From: Spirosoma fluviale
GTDB taxonomy: Bacteria > Bacteroidota > Bacteroidia > Cytophagales > Spirosomataceae
Assembly: GCA_945906795.1 (NCBI GenBank)
Contig: CAMDRO010000009.1
Span: 1 to 62,994, forward strand
Direction: 5' to 3'
Length of the DNA: 62,994 nucleotides
Part shown: positions 44,044 to 52,360 of the stretch, in pieces
Numbering within the stretch: position 1 is the stretch's first letter
How the letters are laid out: every line of letters begins with the position of its first letter
Position numbers and translations under genes: made by a program
The notes under the pieces: model-generated
What the model saw: the letters and a program-made list of their open reading frames with translations, nothing else
What the model was told of the DNA's origin: nothing
Database searches by the model: none

Positions 44044-45768
44044 CTACTTTAGTATTTGATGATTTTTAATTAATGCTTCACGTAATTCTTGGTAGGGAAC
44101 TTCATGTGTTTGGTAATTTTTGTCAATAGCAATACTGGCTGCAATAGCAGCAGATTGACCTAGTACCATAAATACCGGCTCCATTCGAATGGAACCATAA
44201 GCGATATGGGAAGATGAAAGGCAAACGGGGATAAACAAATTAGTAACTTCTGATTTTTTAGGGATGATGGATTTATAGCTAATTGGAAAAGGTGCATCGA
44301 CATGTGCTTCCACATTTCCTTCGTTTTTAACATATCCATTTAAGTCGACGTACCGCTGAATGGGATGAGAGTCCATTTGATATGCGCCTAGGCCGATCAC
44401 ATCTTGGGCAACAGCCAATGCCTCACAATCACGCTGGGTCATCACATAATCACTGACTAAGCGCCTTGCCTCTCTAATGTATAATTGGTCAGTCCAACCT
44501 TCATCTTGGCTAAATTCGTCTTGACACATTCCCCATTTGGAAACTACATCACGAACTTGTTTAGGAATTCTTGGATGATATGCCAAAGTCCACATTAAGC
44601 CTTGTTGGTACTTTTTATGTAAGGATGCAATTTTTAAACGGTCTTCATAACTAGCTTCGGGGTAGAGATAATTTTGACCAACAAAATCGGTTGAAAAGCC
44701 CTTTTGATTATTAGTATCCGTCTTTCGATTTGGCATCTCCGAATTTATCCAAGGCACTAAAGGATCCCCATAATCATACATTTTACTAATTTCACCTTTC
44801 GCGGCTTCATAATTGCGAAACAATAATTCATATTCTAATTCCTTGTAACCTATTGGTTTTTTAAACGGAATACGATTATCAGGATTATCTGTCAGAGTCA
44901 TTCGATAGCAATACGCTTGAATTTTATGATCGGCTTGCCCATCAATTCCAGGCTTTTCAGGACTGACAAATGGCAATAACCCACTTTTAGGATTACCCTT
45001 GACTAGATAAGGACTCACTCCCTCGATAAAATTATGGTGAATCGAATTCATGGATACTTTTTTATGCAAGGTCAAACTGACATTGTTTGCCTGAACTCCA
45101 TTTAAAGATTCTCCATATTGACTATTTGATTCTCGGCCTACTGTATAGCTGACCCCCGAGGCAGCCATCAAATCTCCTTCATAGGTACAATCCAAAAACA
45201 TTTTACCTTGATAAATCTGACCAGTTTCCATCTGTATCGATTTAATCACTTGCCTATCTCTTTTTACACCCGATTTTCGATTCAACCTCTGATGATAGAC
45301 AATCCGAATGTTAGGTTCTTTTTCTAGCATTTCATGATATACTTTTAAAGCTGCGGAAGGCTCAAAAGCCCACATTGCATCTTCATCGAAGGTATTATAT
45401 CCGACACCGCGATACGACTCCCTTTTTTGATAAATCCAGTTTTCTGGATTCAAATAATACTTTTTGATATTTTGATAAAACTCACGGGAAAGGCCTCCAA
45501 TAGCTTGCTTATTTCCAATATCAGTCTTGCCCAATCCACCCGTAGTAAGTCCCCCTATTCGATTAAAAGGCTCAATTAAAATTACTTTTTTACCCATCCT
45601 AGAGGCTTGAATTGCGGCAGAAACGCCAGCTGAAGTGCCTCCATAAATGACCACATCATAGGATTGAATATTTTGAGCAATGCACGTATTTTGTAATAAA
45701 AAAGTTGATAGGATAAGCCAAATGGTGCGGAGATGACCAAATATTGAAACTGATTTAGCGCTTAGCAT
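44044..45768 (-). CDS. FAD-dependent oxidoreductase (PF12831-type), secreted
   Basis: 574 residues with a leader ending near CIAQN (about 32). A strong FAD-binding N-terminus YDVVIYGGTSAGVSAAIQAS (39-58) with the following GKKVILIEPFNRIGGLTTGG, then FLDCTYEGDLMAASGVSYTVGR and a C-terminal GQSAAIAASIAIDKN; all are marks of the FAD_oxidored family that includes proteins annotated as xanthan-lyase-like. The presence of a flavin enzyme with a Sec leader is usual for this family in Bacteroidota, where it tends to sit in glycan loci; its substrate is unknown. It lies between two element copies and seems to be a single-gene unit. Confidence 0.87.
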   Translation of the reverse strand: MLSAKSVSIFGHLRTIWLILSTFLLQNTCIAQNIQSYDVVIYGGTSAGVSAAIQASRMGKKVILIEPFNRIGGLTTGGLGKTDIGNKQAIGGLSREFYQNIKKYYLNPENWIYQKRESYRGVGYNTFDEDAMWAFEPSAALKVYHEMLEKEPNIRIVYHQRLNRKSGVKRDRQVIKSIQMETGQIYQGKMFLDCTYEGDLMAASGVSYTVGRESNSQYGESLNGVQANNVSLTLHKKVSMNSIHHNFIEGVSPYLVKGNPKSGLLPFVSPEKPGIDGQADHKIQAYCYRMTLTDNPDNRIPFKKPIGYKELEYELLFRNYEAAKGEISKMYDYGDPLVPWINSEMPNRKTDTNNQKGFSTDFVGQNYLYPEASYEDRLKIASLHKKYQQGLMWTLAYHPRIPKQVRDVVSKWGMCQDEFSQDEGWTDQLYIREARRLVSDYVMTQRDCEALAVAQDVIGLGAYQMDSHPIQRYVDLNGYVKNEGNVEAHVDAPFPISYKSIIPKKSEVTNLFIPVCLSSSHIAYGSIRMEPVFMVLGQSAAIAASIAIDKNYQTHEVPYQELREALIKNHQILK

Positions 45769-45961
45769 ATATTACTATTCAAATGATTTTTTGAAGATAC
45801 GTTTTAAAACAAAAAATTATTACATACGAAAGAAATAATTTTTTAAAGATAATTCATGACAATTTGAAGTCATTAAATGAAAAAAAGAAGGATTCGACTT
45901 TACTTAGATACTTAAATGTCGTTCTATAAAATAAGAATCAAATTATTTTAAAAGATGCGTT
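45769..45961. other. Intergenic region, nothing recognised
   Basis: Together with the stretch after the element trace (46011-46198), this gap between two minus-strand genes has no recognisable gene. An AGCATTAGCAGCTGATGCT imperfect inverted repeat at about 46133-46151 may help end hipA transcription. Confidence 0.4.
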
Positions 45962-46010
45962 TGTAAAGCGTTAGCAAAATTGGATCAATAGAGTCTTTCT
46001 CCAAGGTTGA
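45962..46010 (+). repeat. Degenerate left end of the dispersed element
   Basis: TGTAAAGCGTTAGCAAAATT then GGATCAATAGAGTC matches the left terminus TGTAAATCGTCAGCAAAATT/GGACCGATAGAG with a few changes. Nothing of the element body follows. Confidence 0.5.
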
Positions 46011-46198
46011 ACTTAGTTGGTATTTTTTACCTGTAGTAAAATTTACAATAAACAATGATAATTCTATCTAAGGGTAATCCTGATTCAAAATGACGCGGCA
46101 AAAAGAATATTAGCCTAGATAAGTGGATTTTAGCATTAGCAGCTGATGCTGTTTTGGTGATTGTGGTTTGTTAAAGGTGGGACCGTATCAAATATATC

Positions 46199-47494
46199 CT
46201 AGAGCTTATAAAGAAGGGTTTTTGAAATCGCTTCTTTTAATTCTTTTTTTACGTTTGTTTGTGTTGCGAAATCATTCCATTTGCTAATAGCAAAACGTAC
46301 TTGATCGATGATTAAATGGGCTTTTTTGATGTTCATTTTTTGTGCTACTTGCAATAAGTCATCTCGAGTAATGTTCATTCTTTTCCCATTTATACTTAAT
46401 GAGTGCTGACTTACCCAGGAACTTCCGGGGCGATAAGCATGGCAAATATCAAAGGCTGGAGCTAATTTCCATTGACCTGTTTTGTCCATGATAAATGAAA
46501 AATTCTTCGTGTGATCATCGCAATTTCTGGCCATTACATTAAATACCATTCTGCGGTATAGTTGTTCTGCATCCGTGTAGGGTAAAAGCATGCTTCGCAT
46601 GGTTTCAAATAGCTGCTCATAGCTAAATGAGGTAATTTCATTAAAGTCACTGTGGGTAATGGCGCAAAAACTTTGAACATGAAGCTTTTCATTAGTAGCT
46701 TCTCTATCAAATCGCTTTGTCATAAAATGGGCTCTGTTATTTTCTTCAAACAACCTGCATTCGCTCATTTCAATCGATGCTTCTTTGGCCATTAAGTAAT
46801 AAGCCATTTCCACTCGACCATAACCCGATGAAGTACCTATTTGTTGATCGGTGACACCGTCAAATTTTATTAGCCACTGAGTGAATCCGTTCGGCGCATT
46901 TGCTTGCCCAGATTGAATTTCATTCGTGATGGGATTGAATGCGATGACGGCCTTTGCTCTAGCGCCACCTGCAGAGGTGCCTATTTTTAAAATATCACTT
47001 AAGACTTTTGCTTCCTCACTCGAAAGGGTCGTATTGAAATTTTGTTTTCCCAAAAGTATTTCTTCGGCCATCTGAATCAAGCCTTTTAACTCGATTTTAG
47101 TGGTCTCATTATATATTTTAGGTAACATGGGTTCAAATTCTAATGCCCCCATTCCTCTTTGACCTATAAAACAAAGTAACTCTACTGGATTCATGCTATC
47201 TGTGGGTCGTCCATGGCTAGCTAACCAGGCATTGATTAAACTATTTCCATATTTATCAGGTAATACATCGGCTAATAATCCGGGTAAACCTTTGAAAGTA
47301 GATGTACCTCTTAATTCAGGGAAGGAGAATATTTGTTTTTCTGCGCCTAAAATGGGCATTTTCAAGGGGGCTAAATCCCAGTTTTTAGTAAGCAATTTAG
47401 GTTCATATTCAAATGAAGCTAGTCCATTGGTATCATCCCAAACAATGGCTCCCACTCGTTCATTCCAGATATTGATCAATGCGGTTGAAATCAT
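46199..47494 (-). CDS. hipA: HipA-type Ser/Thr kinase toxin
   Basis: Toxin kinase of a HipBA module; HipA of E. coli phosphorylates glutamyl-tRNA synthetase and causes dormancy. 431 residues with both classic domains: N-terminal HipA_N (IWNERVGAIVWDD ... FSFPELRGTSTFKGLPGLLADVLPD) and kinase core. Visible active-site parts: phosphate/auto-phosphorylation loop IGTSAGGARAK (171-181), ATP-binding LIKFDG, catalytic NCDDHTKNF (Asp327 and Asn331 region) and metal-binding APAFDICHAY (Asp349). All key residues are present, so the toxin should be active. It is translationally coupled to the antitoxin gene by a 1-nt overlap (TAATG). Confidence 0.92.
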   Translation of the reverse strand: MISTALINIWNERVGAIVWDDTNGLASFEYEPKLLTKNWDLAPLKMPILGAEKQIFSFPELRGTSTFKGLPGLLADVLPDKYGNSLINAWLASHGRPTDSMNPVELLCFIGQRGMGALEFEPMLPKIYNETTKIELKGLIQMAEEILLGKQNFNTTLSSEEAKVLSDILKIGTSAGGARAKAVIAFNPITNEIQSGQANAPNGFTQWLIKFDGVTDQQIGTSSGYGRVEMAYYLMAKEASIEMSECRLFEENNRAHFMTKRFDREATNEKLHVQSFCAITHSDFNEITSFSYEQLFETMRSMLLPYTDAEQLYRRMVFNVMARNCDDHTKNFSFIMDKTGQWKLAPAFDICHAYRPGSSWVSQHSLSINGKRMNITRDDLLQVAQKMNIKKAHLIIDQVRFAISKWNDFATQTNVKKELKEAISKTLLYKL

Positions 47495-47844
47495 TACCAG
47501 TCGCTTTTAGATTTTTCAGTTAGGTTTTTTTTCCTGCTTGCTTTCTGGCGTTTGTTTTGTTCCAATTTTGCTAATTGTAGCGGGCTTAGCTGCGGTTGTT
47601 TTACCTCAAAATTTTGAAATAATTGAAGTTGTCCTAATGCTCTTAAAACTTGCAATAGGGAAAGCATCGTGGCGCCGCCTCCGTTTTCGATTTGAACTAA
47701 CGTTGATCGGTTGACTCCAGCTGCAGAAGCCACTTGCTGCTGAGTTTTATTCTGCTGTAATCGAGTTTGTTGAATAAACTTGCCTAGCATTTCTAATAGA
47801 GCAGGGTCGCTCATGGCGTGCCAATAATTGATTCCTTTTTCCAT
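47494..47844 (-). CDS. hipB: HipB-type XRE antitoxin
   Basis: 116 residues; XRE-type HTH at about 24-75 (IQQTRLQQNKTQQQVASAAG, then VNRSTLVQIENGGGATMLSL). It would bind HipA and the shared promoter. The C-terminal tail is very basic (KLEQNKRQKASRKKNLTEKS), longer than in E. coli HipB, perhaps for DNA or toxin contact. It is the first gene of the module; the upstream DNA holds two inverted repeats around a -7 box (listed separately), consistent with autorepression. Confidence 0.92.
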   Translation of the reverse strand: MEKGINYWHAMSDPALLEMLGKFIQQTRLQQNKTQQQVASAAGVNRSTLVQIENGGGATMLSLLQVLRALGQLQLFQNFEVKQPQLSPLQLAKLEQNKRQKASRKKNLTEKSKSDW

Positions 47845-47861
47845 TGTTAAGTTTTAGATTT

Positions 47862-47937
47862 ATGCCAAATTTTAAATTACGGCATTTTTGTTGGTAAATT
47901 CCATCACAAATATACATTATATTTATTGATGATGGAA
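47862..47937 (-). promoter_or_regulatory. hipBA promoter with flanking inverted repeats
   Basis: On the minus strand TATATTTG (47907-47914) fits the TAnnTTTG -7 box. It is embraced by TTCCATCA (47899-47906) and TGATGGAA (47930-47937), an 8-bp inverted repeat. A second pair, ATGCC (47862-47866) and GGCAT (47881-47885), lies between the box and the hipB start. Both are likely HipB operators by position. Confidence 0.5.
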
Positions 47938-47991
47938 AATAGCAACAATTATTTTAAAATAGGTATCATTTTTAATTATTTTATTTGTCAA

Positions 47992-48093
47992 TGTAAATCG
48001 TCAGCAAAATTGGACCGATAGATTTTATTTCTTGTATTGATTAATTTTAAACAAACCTATATTTCAACTGAAAACCCTTCTAATGAGGGCTTT
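47992..48093 (+). repeat. Dispersed element copy, left end
   Basis: TGTAAATCGTCAGCAAAATT then GGACCGATAGAT marks the left terminus; TTAATTTTAAACAAACC and ATTTCAACTGAAAACCC follow. In the last, the TTTCG/CGAAA arms of other copies read TTTCA/TGAAA, a compensated change. The body stops at the 3' end of the M28 gene, and AAAACCCT..AGGGCTTTTT there can end its transcription on the minus strand. Confidence 0.75.
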
Positions 48094-49362
48094 TTATTTT
48101 TTCAGCTTGGTCGTATCTACGCGGCTAGGGGTATCTTCCCCTGAAATGATACTCGTCGCGCTCTTAGCGATCGCCTTAATAATCTCGGTCATATTATCTA
48201 GGTCCAACGTCTGTACTTCATCGCTCGCCTTGTGGTAATTAGGTTCACTGTCCATCTTAGAGGTGGAAATGGTATGCGCTGGAACGCCTAATTCTGCTAA
48301 AGTCGCATTGTCTGAACGGTAAAATAAGTTTTGGTCTGGGTATGGATCTGGATAAAAAGTAAATGGAGATCCTGTTAAGTTCTTTTTCAAAATTTCACCC
48401 ATTGAAGACTTCTCATAACCCGTGATGTAGGCGCTATTTTTACCCCATTTACTTTCTGTACCAATCATCTCCAAATTAAACATGGCCATCACTTGGTCTG
48501 GATTAAATTGCTTCGAGAAATAAGTACTTCCGTGGCCACCGCTTTCTTCTGCTGTAAAGGCCGCAAAAATTAGTGTACGTTCGTTATCACGCTTTTTAGC
48601 GTAATATTTTGCCAGCATCATCACAGCGGTTGTTCCAGCAGCATCGTCATTCGCCCCGTTGTATATTGAATCTCCTTGCACGGCTTTCCCAATCCCTAAG
48701 TGATCATAGTGACCAGAGAAAATAACGTACTCATTTGGACGAGATTTGCCAGGAAGGATCCCCACGACGTTAGCTAATTCGAGACGTTCTACTTGTTGAG
48801 TCGCTGTGAATTGATACTTCGTAGGAATGGTATTGGCAATTACGAAAACTATGTTGGCCTGCGTTTCTCTGAGCGGCCCTCTGCCAGACAGACGCGGAAT
48901 ATATTTAGCAAAGCTTTCGTGCAAGAAAGCGATGGTCGGCTTTTTGGCATTCATAATCTTATAGGCATTTTGGCCAAAATTCGCTCCCTCCTGAATGCTC
49001 ACCACTTCGTAAGCTGATTTTTCGTCGAGTTCAATCGAAGACTCTTTGGAAATAATTACGATATTTTTTGCCTCTAAAGATTTTTCATCCATGCTTCCGG
49101 AAGCTGAAATTAGCGAAGACGTAAACATAGAGAAAGTCTGCAAATACATCCCGTTGGTCTTTTGCAATTTTGCCTTTTTGAATTCCCCTGCAATGAAATT
49201 CGCGGCCTTTTCAATGCCCGGCGTAAAGGGTTTTCTGCCCGCTAGCTCGTCTGAGGCTAAATAGGTTTCGATACGCTCCGTTTCTGCGCGCGTAATAATT
49301 TTGTCAATTTTCTGCGCCTGAGCTAGCAAGGGTAGCGCTAAGAGCAGTAAGATTTTTTTCAT
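48094..49362 (-). CDS. M28-family zinc aminopeptidase-like protein, secreted
   Basis: Secreted exopeptidase of the M28 family, 422 residues. Signal peptide 1-16 (LLAQAQ). The two-zinc site is visible: SGHYDHLG (His218, Asp220), NGANDDAAGT (Asp239/Asp240), AEESGG (catalytic Glu272, ligand Glu273) and further FNLEMIG with a metal Glu/Asp. A PA-like insert lies between 100 and 200, giving a lid around the active site. Probably trims peptides outside the cell. It is flanked by element copies on both sides and has no operon partner. Confidence 0.92.
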   Translation of the reverse strand: MKKILLLLALPLLAQAQKIDKIITRAETERIETYLASDELAGRKPFTPGIEKAANFIAGEFKKAKLQKTNGMYLQTFSMFTSSLISASGSMDEKSLEAKNIVIISKESSIELDEKSAYEVVSIQEGANFGQNAYKIMNAKKPTIAFLHESFAKYIPRLSGRGPLRETQANIVFVIANTIPTKYQFTATQQVERLELANVVGILPGKSRPNEYVIFSGHYDHLGIGKAVQGDSIYNGANDDAAGTTAVMMLAKYYAKKRDNERTLIFAAFTAEESGGHGSTYFSKQFNPDQVMAMFNLEMIGTESKWGKNSAYITGYEKSSMGEILKKNLTGSPFTFYPDPYPDQNLFYRSDNATLAELGVPAHTISTSKMDSEPNYHKASDEVQTLDLDNMTEIIKAIAKSATSIISGEDTPSRVDTTKLKK

Positions 49363-49439
49363 CGGACAATGTTTAATCCGACAATATTACACAATTACCT
49401 ACAGAAAGGATTGAACGTTTGGGAAAAGGAATCAGTCAG

Positions 49440-49687
49440 GCTGACTCGACAGCTTAAAATTTATTTTAATCGGATTAATACATTACAGGATTATTCTAGT
49501 CCAATTTCTTTGACTTATTCCATATGATTTTCGGTTTTTAAAATCAGTTCCTTGTGTTCTCCTGTTTACTGCTTGGTCCTAAAGGTGGTTGTTTTATTTT
49601 AAATGAAATTAATACTAAATTTGATTAAATAGGAAACAATAGGTAAGGAAAAGGCCATTTCGGTTTGACGAGGTACAGTGTAAATTA
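49440..49687 (+). repeat. Dispersed element copy, right half with right end
   Basis: TTTTAATCGGATTAATAC, AAAATCAGTTCCTTGTG, TGTTTACTGCTTGG, CCTAAAGGTGGTTG, TTTATTTTAAATGAAATTAA and finally CGGTTTGACGAGGTACA are in the same order as in the copies at 53466 and 57880. The hairpin and the left half are missing. The gap 49363-49758 has no gene. Confidence 0.7.
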
Positions 49688-49764
49688 AAAAGCTAATTTG
49701 CGCTTTAATATATCCTACTTGTTCAGAGAGTTATTTTTTATAAGTTGTTAAATTTTTTGTGGAT

Positions 49765-50553
49765 ATGAGGTTTAATTTATGTTTAGTATGGCTATTGATT
49801 AATTATCAAGTCTCATTAGCTCAAAACAATCGCTTAGAAACTACCAATAAAATTGGGTGGTACAGTTACACAGGAACTTTTAAACTATCAGAAAAAGTAG
49901 GAATACACACTGAATATCAATGGCGAAGAAATAACCTTATTACAAGCTGGCAACAAAGTCTTTTAAGAACTGGGTTAAATTACAATGTAAACTCAAGAGT
50001 TTTATTTAGATTAGGTTATGCATTGGCAGAAACGTACCCATATGGCGAGTATCCCCTAAATGGATTGGGTAGGAGTTTTACAGAACATAGAATTTTTGAA
50101 ATGGTTCAACTCTCACATAAAGAGGGTTTAGTAGATTTTTCTCACCGGTTTATGTTAGAACAAAGATTTATTGGAAGATATAGTTCGGCAAATGAGTACA
50201 AAGAAGACGAATTTCCACTATCCAGTAGAGCGAGATATATGATTCGTCTTCAGGTACCATTGAGGGGTAAAGAAATAAAAGATAAGACACCGTATGTTGC
50301 GGCTTATGATGAGGTTTTTATCGGATTTGGGAAAAATGTGAATGTAAATGTTTTTGACCAAAACAGAATTGGTATTTTAATTGGCTACCGCTTCAATAAA
50401 AATGTCAGAATCGAAGGAGGTTATTTAAATCAAACTTTACAATTAGGCAGACTAATTAACGGGAAAAATGTATTTCAGAATAATAATGGAATTATTATTA
50501 ATTCAAATTTTAATATCGATATGACGAAGAAAGCGGCAGGTAAACGTAATTGA
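49765..50553 (+). CDS. DUF2490 family outer-membrane barrel protein
   Basis: 262 residues from the Met at 49765 (preferred over 49759; the gap is two codons). Signal peptide about 1-19 (YQVSLAQ). The DUF2490 pattern is seen in WYSYTGTFKLSEKVGIHTEY, EYQWRRNNLITSWQQSLLRT, NSRVLFRLGYALAET and AYDEVFIGFGKNVN, with a final aromatic-containing strand; all alternate polar and apolar residues as in beta-barrels. The function of the family is unknown; it is commonly found in Bacteroidota outer membranes. A single gene between two element copies. Confidence 0.85.
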   Translation: MRFNLCLVWLLINYQVSLAQNNRLETTNKIGWYSYTGTFKLSEKVGIHTEYQWRRNNLITSWQQSLLRTGLNYNVNSRVLFRLGYALAETYPYGEYPLNGLGRSFTEHRIFEMVQLSHKEGLVDFSHRFMLEQRFIGRYSSANEYKEDEFPLSSRARYMIRLQVPLRGKEIKDKTPYVAAYDEVFIGFGKNVNVNVFDQNRIGILIGYRFNKNVRIEGGYLNQTLQLGRLINGKNVFQNNNGIIINSNFNIDMTKKAAGKRN

Positions 50554-50607
50554 ACTAATACATATTGAAAATTATTTAATATACTTTAAACGTTTTTTAG
50601 GGTTGAC

Positions 50608-50700
50608 GGTAAATTGTCAACAAAATTGGACCGATAAAACCATTTTGTTTAATTTTAAACAAACCCACATTTCACCTGAAAACCCCTCTCGTGCTACCCG
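50608..50700 (+). repeat. Dispersed element copy, left half
   Basis: GGTAAATTGTCAACAAAATT then GGACCGATAAAACC, TTGTTTAATTTTAAACAA (palindrome), CATTTCACCTGAAAACC and CTCTCGTGCTACCCGATT. The second hairpin has arms TTTCA/TGAAA in place of TTTCG/CGAAA. The copy breaks off before the large hairpin. Confidence 0.8.
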
Positions 50701-50753
50701 ATTAGCCACAAGGCTAAAAAACCGGCAAACAGGACATTCACTTTTTAAAGTTG

Positions 50754-50834
50754 AACGAGAGTAATTTTTACCTTCATTTTGACAACGAGAGTAATTTTTT
50801 AGTATTTTTGCCCTTATATTAATAACGAAAGTAA
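50754..50834 (+). promoter_or_regulatory. Promoter of the first fic gene with three direct repeats
   Basis: AACGAGAGTAATTTTT starts at 50754 and again at 50784, and a third, partial unit AACGAAAGTAA starts at 50824. TTTG (50778-50781) and TATTTTTG (50803-50810) form a promoter of the phylum type with a 21-nt spacer, so units one and two flank the -33 box and unit three follows the start site. The repeats are likely operator sites, perhaps for the Fic protein's own winged-helix part. Confidence 0.55.
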
Positions 50835-50852
50835 AACTGACACTTAAACATA

Positions 50853-51965
50853 ATGGCAAAATTTGACCGAAAAATTCCTTATAACGACTTGCCCTTGCTA
50901 CCACCAAAGGCAGATATAGAAACAAAACGCATACTTCGAAAAACAATTTCGGCTGGACGAGCATTGGCACAACTAAATGGAACTTTACTCAATTTACCCA
51001 ATCCTACGCTGTTTTTAGACACGATTTATTTACAAGAAGCGAAAGCGAGTTCAGAAGTAGAAAACATTATTACAACAAACGATGAACTCTACAAATCATT
51101 AGTTGCTATTAGAAAAATAGAAAATTCAGCTACAAAAGAAGTTTTATGCTACAAGGAAGCATTGTGGTTAGGCTTAGAAGAATTAAAAACAAAACCATTT
51201 ATAACAACCAATCTTTGTGTCAAAATAGTTCAGTGCATTAAACAAAATAACGCTTCAATACGAAATATCCCAGGTACTACATTGAGCAACATACAAGGCG
51301 AAGTTATTTACACCCCGCCGAATGGTGAAATGATTATTCGTGAGAAGTTAGCAAACTTAGAAAAGTTCACAAACGAAGATGAAATCATTTTTGGTGAGGA
51401 AAGTCGAACCATAGATCCATTAATAAAAATGGCCATGTTGCACTATCAATTTGAAGCTATACACCCATTTTCTGACGGTAATGGAAGAACAGGAAGAATT
51501 TTATTGTTATTGTATCTAAAACTTTCAGGCTTATTGGACACACCTGCACTCTACTTGAGTGAATATATTATTAAAAATAAGGTTGAATATTATAGGTGCT
51601 TACGGGATGTAACCGAAAAAAGCGAATGGGAAGATTACATTTTGTATATGTTGGATATGATTGAAGTGACTGCCAATAAAGGACTTAAAAGACTAAATAA
51701 AATCACTACTGAAATGGAAAAAACTGCCGCCGAAATCAAAAAGAAGTTGCCAAAAGTTTATTCTAAGGACTTGGTTGAGATTTTATTCCGTTTACCATAT
51801 ACCAAACGTCAGCATTTGATTGATGAAAATATTGGAAATTTGAAGACAGTTGGAAATTACTTGATAGCGTTAAAAGCAAACGGCTTTTTGAAATCAGAAA
51901 AAGTGGGGAAAGAGAAACTATACTTAAACCCAATACTATTAGAAATATTAGAGAACAAAGAATAA
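50853..51965 (+). CDS. Fic-domain protein (class II type) with C-terminal helical/wHTH part
   Basis: Adenylylating (or related) Fic enzyme of 370 residues. N-terminal cover region with an inhibitory motif SSEVEN (66-71, pattern S/T-x-x-x-E-G/N), which blocks the ATP site until it is moved. Catalytic loop HPFSDGNGRTGR (204-215) is complete with His204. The C-terminal part (about 290-370: KRQHLIDENIGN ... LKTVGNYLIALKANGFLKSE) looks like a winged helix. Targets unknown. The gene has its own promoter with direct repeats and lies between element copies; a second, unrelated-in-detail Fic gene follows 395 nt later. No Fic antitoxin (FicA/VbhA type) is encoded nearby, as expected for the intramolecularly inhibited class. 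Confidence 0.93.
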   Translation: MAKFDRKIPYNDLPLLPPKADIETKRILRKTISAGRALAQLNGTLLNLPNPTLFLDTIYLQEAKASSEVENIITTNDELYKSLVAIRKIENSATKEVLCYKEALWLGLEELKTKPFITTNLCVKIVQCIKQNNASIRNIPGTTLSNIQGEVIYTPPNGEMIIREKLANLEKFTNEDEIIFGEESRTIDPLIKMAMLHYQFEAIHPFSDGNGRTGRILLLLYLKLSGLLDTPALYLSEYIIKNKVEYYRCLRDVTEKSEWEDYILYMLDMIEVTANKGLKRLNKITTEMEKTAAEIKKKLPKVYSKDLVEILFRLPYTKRQHLIDENIGNLKTVGNYLIALKANGFLKSEKVGKEKLYLNPILLEILENKE

Positions 51966-52039
51966 CAACTGATAACAGCACCTACACGCAAGGATAGAGG
52001 ACAATTGATAACTCGACAATAAACCAACAAATAGGAATT

Positions 52040-52236
52040 TGTAAATTGTCAGCAAAATTGGATCGTTAAAGGGGTTATTTCTTGAATTGTTTAATTTTAA
52101 ACAAAGTTTCATTTCGATCGAAAATCCCTCTCGTGCTACCTGTTTTGCTTTCGCTTCCGTAAAATAAAAGAATCCACCCTTTTGAGGTGGATTCTGGTGT
52201 ACCCAAAGGGAATACCAATTAGTTTGACGACGTACA
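52040..52236 (+). repeat. Complete short copy (197 nt) of the dispersed element with both ends
   Basis: Left end TGTAAATTGTCAGCAAAA followed by TTGG; right end CCAA followed by TTAGTTTGACGACGTACA. Reversed, the right end reads TGTACGTCGTCAAACTAA then TTGG, so the ends are 22-nt imperfect inverted repeats with about 16 matching positions. Between them lie TTGTTTAATTTTAAACAA, TTTCGATCGAAA and the hairpin AGAATCCACC/GGTGGATTCT (52169-52195). The right half seen in long copies is deleted from CCCAAAGG to the right end. No target-site duplication is obvious. The gap 51966-52360 contains no gene. Confidence 0.85.
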
Positions 52237-52280
52237 ACATACATAGGATAAGCCAAAAAATCTTCAATTTTTTAAATCGA

Positions 52281-52358
52281 ATATTTGCGAATAAATACGA
52301 ATATAATTATAGGTTTTATCCAAATACATTTTCGTATATTTACGGATAAATACGAATA
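52281..52358 (+). promoter_or_regulatory. Two 23-nt direct repeats upstream of the second fic gene
   Basis: ATATTTGCGAATAAATACG plus AATA at 52281-52303 recurs as ATATTTACGGATAAATACG plus AATA at 52336-52358 with two changes, the second ending 2 nt before the ATG. Around the second copy TTCGTAT and ATACGAA form an inverted pair (52331-52356). Likely operators, possibly bound by the Fic protein's C-terminal winged helix. Confidence 0.6.
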
Positions 52359-52360
52359 AA

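Noticed and set aside
50617-50970. Minus-strand frame over the element and fic promoter
   Set aside because: It runs across an element copy, the promoter repeats and the start of the fic gene, and has no plausible product.
51948-52256. Minus-strand frame across the short element copy
   Set aside because: Similar stretches in other copies are broken by stops, so the element shows no conserved coding frame.
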